A stretch of 64,000 nucleotides of DNA from Pseudopyrenochaeta lycopersici (lineage: Eukaryota > Ascomycota > Dothideomycetes > Pleosporales > Pseudopyrenochaetaceae), in assembly GCA_003313425.1 (NCBI GenBank), contig NHZP01000008.1, positions 1,364,001-1,428,000 on the forward strand. Direction: 5' to 3'. The notes under the pieces are model-generated. The model made no database searches and was not told the origin of the DNA. It was given only the letters and a program-made list of their open reading frames with translations. The position numbers were made by a program, and so were the translations under genes. This document shows, piece after piece, positions 1 through 11,774 of the stretch (the stretch's first letter is position 1; the number at the start of each line of letters is the position of its first letter).

Positions 1-509
1 GCAGAGTCCTTGCGGGCGTCTGCGCTGGCCTGCTCGCTGGCGGGCGAGTCGACGAGGCCGGACAGGGTGGGGGTGAGGATGTCCTGGTGGGCGTGTGCTG
101 CTTGGGCGCGTTGCTCGTGCAGCGAGCGGGCAAAGGCATGCGGGTCAGAGACAGCGGCGGCCTTGAGCTGCTCCAGGGCCTTGAGGTCGCGCTTGCTTTT
201 TTCGCGCTGCAGCTGCAGCAGCGATATGGCAGAGCGCAGGGCTATGGCATCTGGGTTCTCGGACTCGGATATGGCGACCGAGGGCGGCTGCGGCCTGAAG
301 GTGGCCGTGGGCGGAGGGGCAGGGCGGGGTCGAGGTTCGGCGCGCTCAACAGGTGCTAGCTGGGCAACAGAGGCCGTGGGCGTGATGGGTGACACGGGCG
401 GGCGGTCGGGCGAGGCCGACTCGGAGTGCTTTGCTGAGCGCGCAGAAGCCGTCGAGGCATCGCTGGACGAGGCCGGGCGGGCATTTGTGTCGACCAGGAG
501 CGCTGGCAT
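1..509 (-). CDS. 5' part of an unrecognised gene, cut by the window edge
   Basis: On the minus strand one frame is open from the window edge up to an ATG at 507-509, the only ATG in that frame before a stop near 875. It gives about 169 N-terminal residues. The first ~80 are Ser/Pro/Ala-rich and look disordered. A helical stretch follows (motif LRSAISLLQLQREKSKRDL, then LKALEQLKAAA), with regular Leu/Gln/Lys spacing that suggests a coiled coil. I do not recognise the family. A 335-codon plus-strand frame covers the same bases, but its protein is Arg/Ala/Ser/Gly-rich with no domain logic, while the minus frame has a sensible heptad pattern. Start choice is uncertain because a 5' intron cannot be excluded. 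Confidence 0.55.
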   Translation of the reverse strand, partial: MPALLVDTNARPASSSDASTASARSAKHSESASPDRPPVSPITPTASVAQLAPVERAEPRPRPAPPPTATFRPQPPSVAISESENPDAIALRSAISLLQLQREKSKRDLKALEQLKAAAVSDPHAFARSLHEQRAQAAHAHQDILTPTLSGLVDSPASEQASADARKDS

Positions 510-1735
510 GGCGGCGTGGTGCGAGGTCGTCTCCAGGCGCGGCGCCGGAGAGGCCTGGCGGATGGCAATCGGCAGCGGCGACGATTGTGGAGGGCGGGAC
601 AGGTCGCGCAGAGGCCTGAGAGCTGTACTGGCAGGTCCCCGGCGATGGGGTCGCCGGGTGGTGGCGGCGATTAGGCGCTTGCTGGAGCTCCGCGTCGCTC
701 GTCCATGCCAGATGCAAGATGCACTGCGTGTGCTGAGGTTGTACAAGAGAGCAGCGCAGGCAGCCCACGCGATGTTTGCGCCCTTGGGAACGGCGTTGGC
801 GGCTGGTGAAAGAATTTGTGTGGCTTGCGTCGGGACTTGCGGAAGAATGTGCCTTATCGGCCACCACAGGAGCCTTTACCAGAAGCCTCCCACCACCCAG
901 AAGCCTCCCATCGCTAGTGCTGGCCAAGGAGACCGTTGCACAACCCGCCAGCGTCCAGATGCTGTCAACCTGATCCCCTCGCTAAACCCTCCTCGCTGGC
1001 TTCCGAACCCGCCGTGAGCCCTGGCCAGAGATGGACTTGCATCTCAGACGCTGGTCTGACCGAGCGGCACCGCTCTCTACCAAGGTAGCCCATCTTGCCT
1101 GCTGGCTTGCCGACCTTGCTGCTGCGGGAGACGACAGGCTAAAATACGCATGTGGAAACTAAATACGATGAGGCAGTTCGTCTGGATCCCGCTAGCAAGC
1201 CGACCCAACCCAATCTCTCTCTCTCGTCACCGCACGGAAACCTGTGTGGCCCAATGTAGCTGTCATGTTCAGCAGAAGCTTCGCTCAACATGGGTTCGCC
1301 GCGGCATGAAAGCCACTGAACAAATTCATCAAAAACGCCAGCGTCACGCCGCCAATGACGGCCGTAGAAGACCATGGCTTGATTTCCACACAGCCGTCTA
1401 TTTCCTGTAGCGCACTTTGCAAAGGTACCAATATGTCGAGTGCCTCCGTAATTGCTGTCCAGGCGACCGCCTGCCAGCCCGTTACGCCTTCCCAGTGCAG
1501 CAGACCCATAATTCAACACGGCTGACTATATCACCACCACGCGTCGCCCTCCCTCACCTTCTCCACGCCGTCAAGAGTCGACTCGCTCAGCTTACCACAA
1601 TACTCGACTTGCACCTATCGCGCGGAACCCCGGCCGGCGCCCGCCAATCATACGCCAAACTGTCCAGGACCGCTTGCCCCTGCTAAACCACAACCGTACA
1701 CCCGACCGAGATCGTCGCCGTTGCTCTCTTTGGTA
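510..1735. other. Intergenic region between divergent genes
   Basis: This is probably the 5' leaders and promoters of the minus-strand gene at 509 and the plus-strand gene at 1736. It holds one 74-codon minus-strand ORF (1285-1509) with a hydrophobic C-terminal part (AVIGGVTLAFLMNLF), which could be a small membrane peptide but has no other support. A tRNA-like stretch around 1040-1080 does not fold into a cloverleaf. Confidence 0.5.
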
Positions 1736-3296
1736 ATGGCGCCCAGCGCAGACCTAACAGCGCATCCCCCGCCTGCACGAATACCGAAGCTCAAGTACAG
1801 AAATCCGCTACCTCCCGATCAAACCTCGCTATCATCTCAACTCTCCCACGACCCTGGAACTGGTCGTTTGCACTCCCAAGACCGCCCCACCACTCCGGAC
1901 TCCAGGGCCACTTCGACCTCTTCTCGACCATCTTTCGACAACGCCAGCCTGACGTCACCCAGCCTGGCTTCCACGGCCTCGAGCGCGACATCCTCCAATG
2001 ACTCCAAGTCATCGAAAAAGAAGAAGAAGAAGAAGACGGGCTCCATGCTCGGCTTTCTCTCTCTGAAAGAACCGTCACAGGTTGCCTTGGACCAATTTGC
2101 CGAGCATCAACGCAAGCAGGCTGCCAGCAAGGGCACCTCATCGCCATCCTCAAAACACAGCGGCAACTTTGCTGGCAAACCGCTCCCTTCAAGTGTGCCA
2201 AAAGTCAATTCAAAATGGGACGGCATTCCAGATGTAGTCAAAAATCGTCACTCCGCGTCAAGTACAACGAGCAAGGACAGAAGTAGCTTGTCATCCGCGG
2301 GATCACTGCGCACCCAACTCAAGGCTAGCCCTTGGAATGATTCCAACTTATCCGTATTGACCGACGGCTCACGCAATCCTCCAAATTCCATCGCATCAGC
2401 CGCAAGTTCGGTGTCAGATGTCACCATAGACGACCCCGTCAAAGATCCACAGTCTATCAATACGCTACCCGAGATGTCCTACTACTTCCCAGACTCCTCT
2501 GCTATGTCTGGTGCATTACCAACAAGCCCGCTGGAAGTGGACACTTTCCACGACTCTATCGCTGGTCCACCACCTAGGGTGCCAGACTCAGCACACGACG
2601 AAGTCGGGAGCCTGAGAGCAGACTCTCCAGCTTCATCAACAGATTCTGTAGACACAATTGTCAGAGACACTGCCGAGGCCATTTTCAAGAAGCTGAATGA
2701 CCAACCCCACCAGAGTCTTTGGGGTGGAGATTCACTCGCAGTCCAATCAATAGACGAGAGCAAGTTGGAAGACGTTCCAGATTCACACGACTTCTTGTTT
2801 GGACCTCCATCCACTGGTGAGACACCAATGAACAGCCCGCCCGTGGCTATACCAACCGTTCCACACTATGTGCCTACACGGCCAGTCCAAAACTTCAGTC
2901 GACCCATTGCGCACAACAACTTTGCGCCAACAGCCCATCGGCCCTCAACATATCGGTCAACACCGTCGAGTTCAGCGCTCCCCACCTTATATGAAGCCTC
3001 AATGGCCAGTACAGAATCCCTCGATACAGTGCAAAATGACAGTGATACACACTCCATCGCACCGTCATCTATTGCTCCGTCTGAGTTGTCTGGGCATTGG
3101 TACGAATCTCCTCGCGAACGGTAAGCGTCCAAGTACGAACTGCTTGTGAGACATGTACTAATTCGGCATCAGACTTGGTCTAGGTGGACGTCTTCGCATG
3201 AACGACGTTCTGCCATGGGACAATCAAGGAAATTCGCTAGGTAAGCCCAAGAAAAACCGTTTATCGATGTTTGGGCGAGGCGTGGCGAGAACGTGA
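1736..3296 (+). CDS. Ser-rich protein with a poly-lysine tract, function unknown
   Basis: Two exons, 1736-3120 and 3173-3296. The 52-bp intron has a GTAAGC donor, a perfect TACTAAT branch site and a CAG acceptor. Ignoring the intron, the frame ends right at the splice site. The spliced protein is about 502 aa, dominated by Ser/Pro/Thr and probably disordered. A run of Lys from AAG/AAA codons lies near residues 94-100, followed by a hydrophobic GSMLGFLSLKEPS segment. The second exon adds a conserved-looking basic tail (ESPRERLGLGGRLRMND ... MFGRGVART). The poly-Lys run could be a nuclear localisation signal. An upstream in-frame TTG exists at 1721, but ATG 1736 is the natural start. I do not recognise the family. 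Confidence 0.75.
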
Positions 3297-5867
3297 CCTA
3301 TGTGGGAAGGTTGACCGCCAAACTAACTTTCACCGCGTAGCGTCTCATGATCGCCAAAGTTGATCGTCACTTTCTTGTACATTAATGTGCGTTCTTACGC
3401 CATTTAGCGCGCCCCAGCATTTGTTTTGCTCTTAGAAGTCATCCTTTCCGGCAAAACGCCGGAGGCCTGCTCTTTACTTGTAGATACCCCTGTTTACCAC
3501 CGCGGAGTCTTTCGCTACGCATCTCATTTGTATTATGGATCACCACGAATTTCTTTGCATTGGCATGCTCTTTGCTGTCAATAAAATATCTGCATATGTA
3601 ATTTGGAAGCAGTTATGCCCACGTCAGCTGCGGAAATTGGTCCGACTCTGGGCTGAGAGCCTCATATTCGGTCTGTCAGTGCATGCACAGTTACAATCAC
3701 AAATATCAGTGCGGTACGAATCAAGCGATCGTGCGCAATATGTTCTCATTGAATCTGCGCGCTCTTTGCATGTTTGTGAGTTCCAACATGCAAAATTTCG
3801 GAACTTTTTCTCAGACCCATGTCTGATCCTTTGATCGATCGTCCTTACCCCACATGTACGCATCCATGGATGCGTAGGCCGTCGCCCTAACTTGCAGGAT
3901 CGCACCTCGAAAAGGAATCATCCCGAATCGGTCGAAACCTTAATCACTCGGTCCTCGGTTAGTGCACCATTATACTACTTGGCCTAGCAGCGTTTTGCAA
4001 CCTATCATTCTCGACCAAAGGGAGAAAAAAAAATCCCTTCTGCAGATCATCTATTAGTCCAGCCCAGCCCAATTACCGCGCTGCTATGCATGTTGACCGA
4101 CGGACAGGAGAAATTAGGCCCGAACGCATTTAGTTCAGCTACGAGTCCACGTGTTGCCCATTCTCGGGGTCGAGGACGTGGCGAGCGTGCTTTGGTGTTC
4201 GCCAGCTCCATTCGGGGTTTAGCCGGATCGACAGAGCTATTGCGAGTCTAGTAGTACTTACCGACATACGCGAAGCCCTAAACTGCAGACTAGATCAATG
4301 AAACACGAGGAGCCACGCGACGTGATGGAAGATCGACAAAGGCCAAAGGCGAGTGCCGCGACCCTGCAGCAGTGCGTTTGACAGATGGTCAGATGGAAGG
4401 TCTTTCGAAGAATGTATGACTCGTAGTCTGCATGTTCTGGCGATGGTCGTCTACAGATTTCTCGTACGCTTGCAAAGTATGTTCTGGGCCAGTCGGGAGT
4501 GGTGTCGCCAGAGTCGGCACTCTGCATTAAACGGCGTTTACAATGGCGCACATCGAGTAGGCCTAGCATGAGGAGAGGAAAGAAGGCATGGGCATTGTCA
4601 CATGTTTCTACAACTCAGTCCATGCTCAGCCCTCGTGGCCTCCTAGACATGACGGTTTGCAAAGCGTTTAACGCCCCAAGAATATGTAAGCGTCATCAAG
4701 TCTCGTGACTTGAGGTATCAACGTGCACTAGCTTTGAAGGTCAAGGAGTTGGAGAGGTTAGATTGAGATGGGGACAGATAAATCCAGTCTGACAAAGATC
4801 AGAGTAATGAGCGTTCAAAGAACGCTAGCTATGAGCAATTACTTGATCGCACCAGCAACGCGCATGATCTGATGACTCTTGCCTTTTCCCTTTCCTCGGT
4901 GCCCGTTGATGAGCCATTGTCCACAAGGAAAGAGTCCAGTGGGGATAAGTAATGGTAAAGCGTTTAGCGCAAAGAGATGAGATGGGTTCATTGGTACATG
5001 GATAATAACGCTACTTCTGGCAATGAATATTTCCCTCCTGTCACCTCAGCAACAGCGCGGGTGTCTCACAATCGTGTTTCAAGTGACATATGGATGGATG
5101 GGTGGCGTTGACGCTGATTCAATGTTTCCAAAACTGCTAATGAGAAGATAGACCGGTGTACGCTTATCGAAGACATGATTCCCATGGCAGTGAGCATGTT
5201 TTGGCCTTGAAGCTTAAGAATAGTGATTCATGTACTTTCAGAAAATTGATGACGATACATTGATGATGGGAAAGAGATCTATGGTAGAGGAAACAAGATC
5301 AGTGAGAGTGCCATTGTAGGTTTGTTTGTATGGAACGCACTAGCACGCTATTTCAATAGTAAGACTCTATTCTCGTTCTTTTAATCTAGGGAAGAGAAAA
5401 ATTGGGGTGAGAAACAGGATAGCTAAAATGAGAGGCGAGACATGTAAACACCTTACATGTTAAAAGGATTTAGCGAGTCGAAGGACCAATTGACCAGTTA
5501 AATTGGATTCTCTCGAACTTAACTTTTCGTAATTGACTTTGACTCTTCCTAATCTTTTCCCCTGTCGTCAAAAGCGAAGTTTACGTAGCGACTGGCAATC
5601 TGGCGATGGTATTGACTTATGCGCAAGGTAGGATCTTGAGCCACAAGGACAGGATGGTTCTTAGATGGGGCTATATATGCCCAAAATGTGGGGCGAAGTG
5701 TGTTTTAAGAGAGCAACAATACTAATTGTAACGACAACATGGTCAAAAGGCCAGAGGCACATGAAAGGAAAAGTGATTCATTTCAAAACTCCAAAATCCA
5801 TTGACCAGTACAAACATTTTCGCCATTAAGTTCCACTATATAGCTGCCTTGTTCATTCTCAACACAT
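3297..5867. other. Gene-poor intergenic region, 2.6 kb
   Basis: No ORF above about 100 codons has protein-like composition, and no spliced model was apparent. The two convergent flanking genes would place their 3' UTRs here. No repeat, transposon end or tRNA was recognised. Confidence 0.5.
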
Positions 5868-6698
5868 TCACTGCTTTTTATTCTTCGAATAGATGAAATT
5901 CGCCGCAACAGGCACCAACCCATTTTCCCGCGCCCAATCCCTCACACCACCCCTCACCTTCCCCGTCCCCCAATGCTGCCTGTCTTTTGGCTTGCTCAAA
6001 TGCAACGGCTCCGTCGTCCCGTTCTTCGGCGCAAACACCAGGAATACATAGCGGTGCTTGCCAGTCTTCTTTGGCGGGCCAGGGGGCTTGTACTCGACTA
6101 CATCATCTGGGCCTGTATTTGTCGAGATGTCCTGCTCGGTAAGGCCGAATTTGGGGAGCGGTAGAATGGAAAAGGTTTGCTTGGATAGGGTGACGTTGGC
6201 GGCGATCCAGTGGCACATTTCGCTCCATTCGGGGTTGTCGCGGGACGGGGCGTCCGGGTCGGTGAGTGTGACTACGTAGGTCAAGCTGGATTTTGAAGCC
6301 AGGCTATCGGATGCTGTTATATCATGCAGTGCGATTGTAGGTTCTTTTTTGAGGCGCTTGGGTTTGATTGTGTTGCCTAATTTGGCGTGTGCTTTTGGCC
6401 AGGTTACAGAGAGTGTCAGGCTGGGGAGGAAGTCATCCACCACTGGATAACGCGTCAGAAATAGATCACGTTTTGGGTATAAGGTATCCTGTACCTGTGG
6501 GAATGATCTCTGCTTTTCGGAGCCTACTCTATTAGTGGATGGGGATAGGACGTTGGATGTTGAAACTGACTCTGCCCGAACAGTCTGAACACTTTCCGAG
6601 CCATGAAGATTTAGAACTTGTTGCTCAGTTGGTAAAGCAAATGTTGTGCTACATAATTGCAGCAGGCACGCGAGTCTTGTTGAAGCTCGAACGAGCAT
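5868..6698 (-). CDS. Secreted phosphatidylethanolamine-binding protein (PEBP) family member
   Basis: Single exon, 276 aa. Residues 1-22 form a plausible signal peptide (LACLLQLCSTTFA, cleavage near ALP). A ~55-residue Ser/Thr/Val-rich linker follows, then the PEBP fold. Family motifs are present: DPDAPSR at about 147-153 followed by a CHW motif (the anion-binding ligand loop), and GKHRYVFLVF near residue 213, matching the GxHRYVF signature. The C-terminal helix region (GGVRDWARENGLVPVAANFIY) is also typical. Known relatives bind lipid head groups or inhibit carboxypeptidase Y (yeast Tfs1) or kinases. The signal peptide suggests export or vacuolar targeting; the ligand cannot be inferred. Confidence 0.9.
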   Translation of the reverse strand: MLVRASTRLACLLQLCSTTFALPTEQQVLNLHGSESVQTVRAESVSTSNVLSPSTNRVGSEKQRSFPQVQDTLYPKRDLFLTRYPVVDDFLPSLTLSVTWPKAHAKLGNTIKPKRLKKEPTIALHDITASDSLASKSSLTYVVTLTDPDAPSRDNPEWSEMCHWIAANVTLSKQTFSILPLPKFGLTEQDISTNTGPDDVVEYKPPGPPKKTGKHRYVFLVFAPKNGTTEPLHLSKPKDRQHWGTGKVRGGVRDWARENGLVPVAANFIYSKNKKQ

Positions 6699-7050
6699 TT
6701 TGTCTTTTACGTTTTAAGTATTTAATACGAACACCAGCACCAGCGACAAGATCATAGATAGAATTCAGCTTCAATTGAGGTCTGTCAGAGGAAAACACGG
6801 AGAATTGCGTCGTTGCGCAAGTTCCAGACTTGAGGTTCTCCTCACTGTCGTCATCTGTGCCTCACCTTGCAGATCCATGTCCGTTTGCGCAACCACACCC
6901 CAATTGGGCAATGGCAACATCGAAAGAACGTGACACCTCCATCAATTCCTGAAAACAATAATAGATAAATGTTACAGAAAGGGTATTTAACAGGATATGT
7001 TCAAAAGACCACCAAAACATGGTAGTTCTACCAACAAGACATTTGGAATG
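6699..7050. other. Intergenic: PEBP promoter and hydrolase 3' region
   Basis: These 352 bases separate the start of the PEBP gene from the stop of the next minus-strand gene. No coding signal was seen. Confidence 0.5.
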
Positions 7051-8062
7051 CTACACTATTTGCGCCTCGCACAATGCACTGCTACTGGTCACAAATCCCA
7101 CGTTGGTGGAAACTTGATATTCGGTCAGCTCTTGCGCCCCTCGCCCAGTCATAGTTCCTGTGCAGTCGTCCAAAAGAATACAGTCCCATCCATAGGAGTA
7201 GGCATCGGAGACTGTCCCAAAAACGCACTGGTCGGTGTTAACTCCCGCAAAGAGTAGGGTCTGCTTGCCAGACGCTCTGAGGTATTTGTGCAGAGGCTCT
7301 TCGATGGACCACAGCCCACTCATGCGTGACTTGTCGAAGAAAAGATCGCCTGGCTGAGTAGCTTGCTTGAATGGCTCATAAAGCTCAGCGTTCCAGGTTC
7401 GCTTGAAGAGACACCTTCCTTGATCGTCTGGAAGTTGGGCGCCAAGACCAACGTGCCAACCTAAGCTCTTGCTGAAGCCCCGTTGAATTGCTGGTGCCAT
7501 TGTCTTTAGGTCCTGCTCCGTGATGCCCCAGTTGAGCCAGGCTATTTGAATGCGCTCTCTTCGACACCGTTCAATTACTTTCAAGGTTGGTCTGATAGCG
7601 GCGATGCCAGCCGCATGGTCTCGATACGTCGGATGAATAAAGTAGTTTTGCATGTCGATAATAATCAGGACTGAAGTGCCAGGGTCAATCATGAAGCCGG
7701 TGTGGTTTCGCGCTTCTTCGTCACACTCGAACACCATCTTGTGCTCTGATCCTCGGGACAGATCAAATTTCTTCGTGGCCGGTAGATAGAGCCATTCTTC
7801 CTGACCTCCAAAGAGAATCGGCGCTGTACACTTGATAGTGCCAACTGTGGTGTCGTTCTCGTCATCATCAGAAGACGTGATTCTGAGGCCATGAGACCGT
7901 GGAATGGTGAAGGCGCTGGAGCTGGGAGTTAGAAGTGTGTTTGCAGTACTACACAGTCGACAGCGCTATTTGGGAAGGTGTACTGGATGTAGCAAGGACT
8001 GCGCCTTACTTTTGTACCCCTCTGCCTCGATGCGCTTGCTGCCTTTACTCGGCGGTCAACAT
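7051..8062 (-). CDS. Isochorismatase-like cysteine hydrolase
   Basis: The main exon (7051-7921) carries the isochorismatase-like hydrolase fold. The catalytic triad is visible in order: Asp in IIIDMQNYF, Lys in FFDKSRMSGL, and Cys in FAGVNTDQCV (about D94, K202, C237 in the model below). The N-terminal extension EEWLYLPATKKFDL resembles that of fungal stand-alone members. The coding frame runs upstream of the first in-frame ATG (7737), so a 5' exon is likely. A phase-consistent choice is ATG 8062-8060 with exon 8049-8062, a GTAAAG donor, and an acceptor after CTAACTCCCAG at 7922, giving 294 aa. Substrate is unknown; relatives hydrolyse isochorismate, nicotinamide or other amides. The fold is well supported, the exact start is not. 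Confidence 0.8.
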
Positions 8063-9140
8063 GATAACAGCCCTTGTTGTACTGATAGGCTTCCATCGGG
8101 AGGAAGGTCTTGGTCATGGGACACGCATTTGGTAATAGCACGTTTGACTACACAACGGCAGGTTTGGGCGGATGAATATCCAATTGTTACTTGAACAGTT
8201 CCGGATGCGTTTGACTACGACCAGAATACTGTTGGAGTCTGGGGATTGTCATGTGGTCCCGATGTCGCAGATACGATCAGGAGAATTACTTAAGAGCTTG
8301 GTGCTGTCGCATTTGTTCGCGTGTTACAAAGAGATAAGCCCGTAGACTTTTGGTAGATAATTAGCCGTCGCCCTCCGCAAGGGAACCCCGACACTACCCG
8401 ACGAGGACCAGACCACGCCAAAGCTCCCATGGCCGTCAATAGCTGCTTGGTAGAGTGACGTCTTGTCATAGGCAGTTATGACGCAGTGTTTGTTTGGTTT
8501 CCGGTACTAGGATCGCAACCTTTTGTGGAGGCACTCGCGATACCACATAGCCCAGGAACTGCATAGGTGTCCAAATATATCTGGACTTGAATCACGACTA
8601 CTGTAATGGACTTGGCATTAGACTTGACTCCGGAAATTACAGCACGTAGCGGAGAGCCTCCTTCATGGTGGCCAACGGTAACAAGCCGATATGCTCTCGT
8701 GCAGACAGAGGACAGACCGTGCGATGCTTACATGTTGAGGTCGGCGACACAGGGTGTGCTTGCCCGAGGCGTAGACTGTTCGCTCCCCCTTTATGCGGCA
8801 AGCATGATGTCGAGATTGAGATTAAGGAGACATGCGAATGTTCGATGTGGGGTCGGGGGCAGCGCCATCACGTGCAATTTGCCGCAAGCGCGCAAACCTT
8901 CCAAGGAATGTTCGCCCATGACGACGGAGCTGCAGGAAAGGTAAACCCATCACGAGCGTCTTGTCTCAACGAAGCCGGCATCAGTCACGAGTTCCTTGTC
9001 CATTCGCCACCGGACCTCCGCAACACCTCTCTCTATTTTCGATTAGAGTGCATCTATCAAGAAATCCCAAAGTTGCGGTCTGTTTTTGAGCACTAGCCAA
9101 ACCCGTCAGGAGCCCGGTATCATATACAATCACCAGCGCG
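8063..9140. other. Intergenic region upstream of DNM1
   Basis: Shared upstream region of the divergent hydrolase and DNM1. Two overlapping plus-strand ORFs (8606-8944 and 8665-9096) occupy it in different frames. Neither shows a domain or balanced composition, so I read them as chance ORFs over promoter and 5' UTR. Confidence 0.45.
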
Positions 9141-11774
9141 ATGGCGTCGCTGGGCGAGGAGCTGCTCAACATCGTCAATAGGCTGCAGGACCTCGTCTTC
9201 AACACTATTGGAAATGATTCCCTGGATTTGCCTCAGATTGTACGTATGGCTCTGCTCGGCGAGGCAAGGAGACGATGCTGGACAAAATTCGAGAAGCTCC
9301 ACTTTGACCAACCATGGCTCTTACTGACCTTCCCAGGTTGTCGTAGGATCACAATCATCCGGAAAGTCGTCTGTTCTCGAGAACATCGTCGGCAGAGACT
9401 TCCTGCCCCGAGGCAGCGGCATCGTCACTCGGCGGCCACTTATCCTCCAACTCATCAACCTCCCGAGCGAGCGCGAAGATGCCGACGACGACGACGAAGT
9501 CCATGTCCCCCACACTCCCGCCAGTGTAGCCGGCCAGGCAGAATGGGGAGAATTCCTGCACATTCCTGGCCGGAGGTTCTACGACTTCGCCGAGGTAAAG
9601 CGCGAGATCGAGAACGAAACCTCAAGGATAGCAGGAAACAACAAGGGGATCAACAGACAGCCGATCCAGCTTAAGATCTACTCTCCGCACGTGCTCAGCT
9701 TGACCCTGGTTGATTTACCTGGTTTGACCAAGGTTGGTGTTCCAGCTTTTTTTTTGTCAAAGAATAGAGCTAACAGCTGCAGGTCCCCATCGGCGACCAA
9801 CCTACCGATATCGAGAAGCAGACGCGCAACCTCATTACCGAATACATCGCGAAGCCGAACAGTGTTATCCTCGCCGTCTCTCCCGCGAACGTTGACCTTG
9901 TCAACTCGGAAGCCTTGAAATTGGCTCGCCATGTCGACCCTATGGGCAAGAGGACGATTGGCGTGCTCACAAAGTTGGACCTCATGGATCATGGCACAAA
10001 TGCCATGGATATCCTTTCCGGGCGCGTGTATCCCCTCAAGCTTGGTTTTATCGGTATTGTCAACCGTTCGCAACAAGACATTCAGGGCAACAAGTCGCTA
10101 TCCGATGCTCTACAAGCTGAGCGCGACTTTTTCAAGCACCACCCAGCATACCGGAACATGGCGAACCGATGTGGCACCCAGTTCCTCGCGAAGAGTCTCA
10201 ACCAGACACTGATGGCACACATTCGGGACCGACTACCGGACATCAAGGCGAGGTTGAATACACTGATGGGACAGACGCAACAAGAGCTGGCAAGCTACGG
10301 GGACGTCGCATTCACTGGAAAGGAACATCGCGGCTCCTTGATACTGCAACTCATGACACGTTTCGCTTCGTCCTTCATCGCATCCATCGACGGAACGTCT
10401 ACGGAGATCTCGACCAAGGAACTGTGCGGTGGCGCTAGGATATACTACATCTTCAACTCCGTCTTTGGCAACTCCTTGGAGCAAGTCGACCCGACAGTGA
10501 ATCTGTCCGTACTGGACATTCGCACTGCCATCAGAAACTCGACTGGTCCCCGACCTAGCCTGTTTGTACCAGAGCTAGCCTTTGATCTCCTCGTGAAGCC
10601 CCAGATCAAGCTCCTGGAGATTCCCAGCCAGCGTTGTGTGGAACTTGTATACGAAGAACTCATCAAAATCTGCCATACCTGTGGATCGACTGAGCTTACC
10701 AGATATCCTAGACTACAAGGCAAGCTTATCGAAGTAGTTTCCGACCTTCTGCGAGAACAGCTCGGACCGTGCTCGACTTACGTCGCTTCGCTCATTGACA
10801 TCCAAAGAGCTTATATCAACACCAACCACCCCAACTTCCTTGGAGCAGCTGCAGCCATGTCCTCCGTAATCAACGACAAGGAGCAGAGGGAGAAGAAGAT
10901 TGCCATGGAGGCTGAAAGGAAGAAGAGAGAAAAGAGGAGGATGAAAGAACTAAATGGGGTCAATGGCGCGGAAACTCCAGAAGATGGCGAAGAAGGCGAT
11001 CACTTGGCCAACAAGGCCCTGCCTCTCAGGAAACACCAAGCACAAAGTAGTCGCAGTATGTCACCTGCAGTTGGCCGGCTGATGAACGGCTCTCACAGCA
11101 CACTAGGCGCTCTCAACAATCGCAACCGGTCACCTCCACCCGTCGGCGGAACCGGCACAGCGCGTGATAGCTTTTTGAACTACTTTTTCGGCAAGGATGG
11201 CCAGGCTCCGTATAGTCCTACACAGCCAAACCTGGACAACCGACCTGGTAGCCGACACGTCAGCCAGAATGCCGAGCCAAGCTTTGCTCAGAGTATCCGA
11301 AGGGGTGATACCAAGCCACAGCCTGCTCATGTACTAGCCATGCTTCCAGATGACGATGACGATTCGCCACTGAGCCCTCTTCGGGATACGTATGAGGGTG
11401 GTTTCGTAAGTTGTCTACCTCTCTACCTTGTTCGAAAGCAAGCTAACGTTGCGCAGCCTTCAGACCCTGAGTCAGCACCGGCACTCACCGAAAGGGAAGC
11501 ACTCGAAACCGAACTTATTCGCCGTCTCATTTCCTCATACTTCAACATCGTTCGGGAAACTACTGCTGACCAGGTCCCCAAAGCCATCATGCATCTGTTG
11601 GTGAACCATTCAAAGGATGTTGTGCAGAACAGACTCGTTGCGAAGCTCTACAAGGAGGACCTATTCCAGGAACTTCTCTACGAGGACGATACGATCAAAG
11701 CCGAGCGCGAGAAGTGCGAGAAGCTGCTCAAGACGTACAAGGAGGCAGCGAAGATTGTGGGCGAGGTTTTGTAA
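9141..11774 (+). CDS. DNM1: Dynamin-related GTPase Dnm1 (mitochondrial/peroxisomal fission)
   Basis: Four exons: 9141-9239, 9337-9732, 9783-11405 and 11457-11774, giving 811 aa. The second intron has an unusual GTTGGT donor. The protein opens with the Dnm1-type N-terminus ([13 protein letters not shown] ... [10 protein letters not shown]) rather than the Vps1 form. P-loop GSQSSGKS is at residues 37-44, followed by DLPG and TKLD GTPase motifs. The middle domain and stalk include [16 protein letters not shown] long charged and disordered insert B (about 590-700) carries FLNYFFGKD and an Asp-rich run. The GED (last ~105 aa) is in exon four. Dnm1 assembles into rings on mitochondria and peroxisomes to cut them. 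Length matches Dnm1 (about 750-810 aa), not Vps1 (about 700 aa). Confidence 0.95.

Noticed and set aside
10..1017. 335-codon plus-strand ORF at the window start
   Set aside because: Its product is Arg/Ala/Ser/Gly-biased without domains, and the minus-strand frame over the same bases has a believable coiled coil and start.
1020..1100. Possible tRNA on either strand
   Set aside because: A perfect 6-bp hairpin (GAGATG/CATCTC) exists, but acceptor and D stems do not pair.
8606..9096. Two overlapping ORFs upstream of DNM1
   Set aside because: They overlap in different frames, lack domains, and fall in the expected promoter and leader.
9915..11774. DNM1 as a 619-aa protein starting at the long ORF
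   Set aside because: The P-loop and first GTPase motifs are in upstream exons joined by two introns, and the long frame also reads through the 51-bp intron at 11406-11456.
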